Assembly: GCF_000715075.1 (NCBI RefSeq)
Contig: NC_134094.1
Coordinates: forward strand, 80,119,120-80,183,119
Direction: 5' to 3'
Source of the DNA: Nicotiana tabacum
Lineage: Eukaryota; Streptophyta; Magnoliopsida; Solanales; Solanaceae
Length of the DNA stretch: 64,000 nucleotides
A program made the position numbers and the translations under genes. Below are positions 63,431 through 64,000 of the stretch, piece by piece. Position 1 is the first letter of the stretch. Each line of letters opens with the position of its first letter. Under the pieces are notes generated by a model. It had not been told where the DNA came from. It was given only the letters and a program-made list of their open reading frames with translations, and did no database searches.

Positions 63431-64000
63431 CTTTGATTGTCTTGGACTTCGTATCTTTCACCTTTTATGCTTGTCGCCTCCACTTTGGTCTTCATTCAAA
63501 GTTACACATTTTCAATGCACGCAAGGAGGTTGGGTCAAGATAGGGGTATTGCTCTTAAGCACAAAGAAGGGTATAGGCTAAGACGTGGTTGTCCAAGAAA
63601 AGGCTTAAGGTTCAAAAGGGTAATTCTAGGGATTAATGTCATTTGGTGGGCTTGAAAGGCTCAAACGGGCCAAAGAAGGCCAACGATCCTTTCCTAAACC
63701 AAATATTACCTAGGATTTTGCCTCAAGAGATATATGGGCCAAGTTCTAGATATACAATGCAATGCAATAAATTTTAATCTAGGCTCACCATACAATGCAC
63801 AAGAAACGATGAAGTCGGCTTTGTTCTTACTCTAACTATAAGCACGAGATTTTTCAAGTATCATTAAGGCATAATTGAGAGGTACCACAAGAGTCTATGA
63901 TTTACCTTAAACTGATCCTCTCCGTCATACCAATTAACTCTTGTTATTTCTCATGCACACTCGTAACTTTGTAGGTACCAACCAAGTCAAATTTCGATGA

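Larger units (their letters stand above)
60820..64000 (+). mobile_element. Element B, 5' internal region (continues past window)
   Basis: Sequence following the LTR end has no coding frame with family resemblance. It holds five dispersed copies of a TTGCCTACRTATC motif block and a tandem ~60-bp array (61580-61945). It also has a TA microsatellite (62094-62170) and a pyrimidine-rich repeat (63180-63430). No primer binding site could be assigned right after 60819, so the LTR boundary or family remains uncertain. Long untranslated leaders are known for Ogre/Tat-like elements, a possible but unproven home for B. Confidence 0.5.

Noticed and set aside
63181..63495. Lys-rich 104-residue frame on the - strand
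   Set aside because: Explained by the pyrimidine-rich tandem repeat on the + strand.

Overview
This is plant nuclear DNA, most probably from a Solanaceae species and likely Nicotiana. The gene exons are short and split by AT-rich GT-AG introns. The region carries tobacco-type TS SINEs ending in TTG repeats, tRNA-derived SolS-type SINEs, a Stowaway-like MITE, plant L1-type LINEs and long-LTR Ty3/gypsy elements. Species assignment is inference from repeat types; no marker gene was compared.

Genes. Two protein genes converge tail to tail. On the + strand, positions 1-5644 hold the last three visible exons of a gene whose 5' part lies outside the window. It looks like a conserved plant nuclear protein with an SHG1/BOD1-like helical region. 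On the - strand, positions 33333-7697 hold a complete mitochondrial Lon protease gene. I resolved 20 coding exons that join in frame to 979 residues, with transit peptide, Lon N domain, AAA+ ATPase and Ser-Lys protease domain. Two of its 19 introns use GC donors.

Repeats inside the genes. The 5-kb last intron of the first gene holds a ~1-kb imperfect hairpin with a SINE in one arm, plus a diverged direct duplication. The Lon introns hold TS SINEs, a SolS SINE, a MITE directly beside exon 7, a hAT transposase remnant, a broken LINE in intron 6, and a nearly complete but decayed LINE in 9.2-kb intron 1.

Right half. From 35.8 kb to the window end there are no host genes. There is a nest of four LTR elements. 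Old Ty3 element A (from 35782) is cut at 40063/40064 by element B, whose LTR begins at 40064. B's LTR is cut by chromovirus-like element C (40581-58001, flanked by the 5-bp duplication ATATG). The gag of C is cut by element D (about 44175-51240, - strand), which encodes only Gag and protease. The order of insertion is A, B, C, D. All four coding sets are visibly decayed except D's Gag-protease, which is the best preserved.

I see no tRNA or rRNA gene, no CRISPR and no clear new enzymatic system. The most interesting items are the intronic hairpin, the pol-less element D, the five-fold reiterated ~50-bp motif in element B, the microsatellite born inside one LTR, and the two GC-AG introns of Lon.
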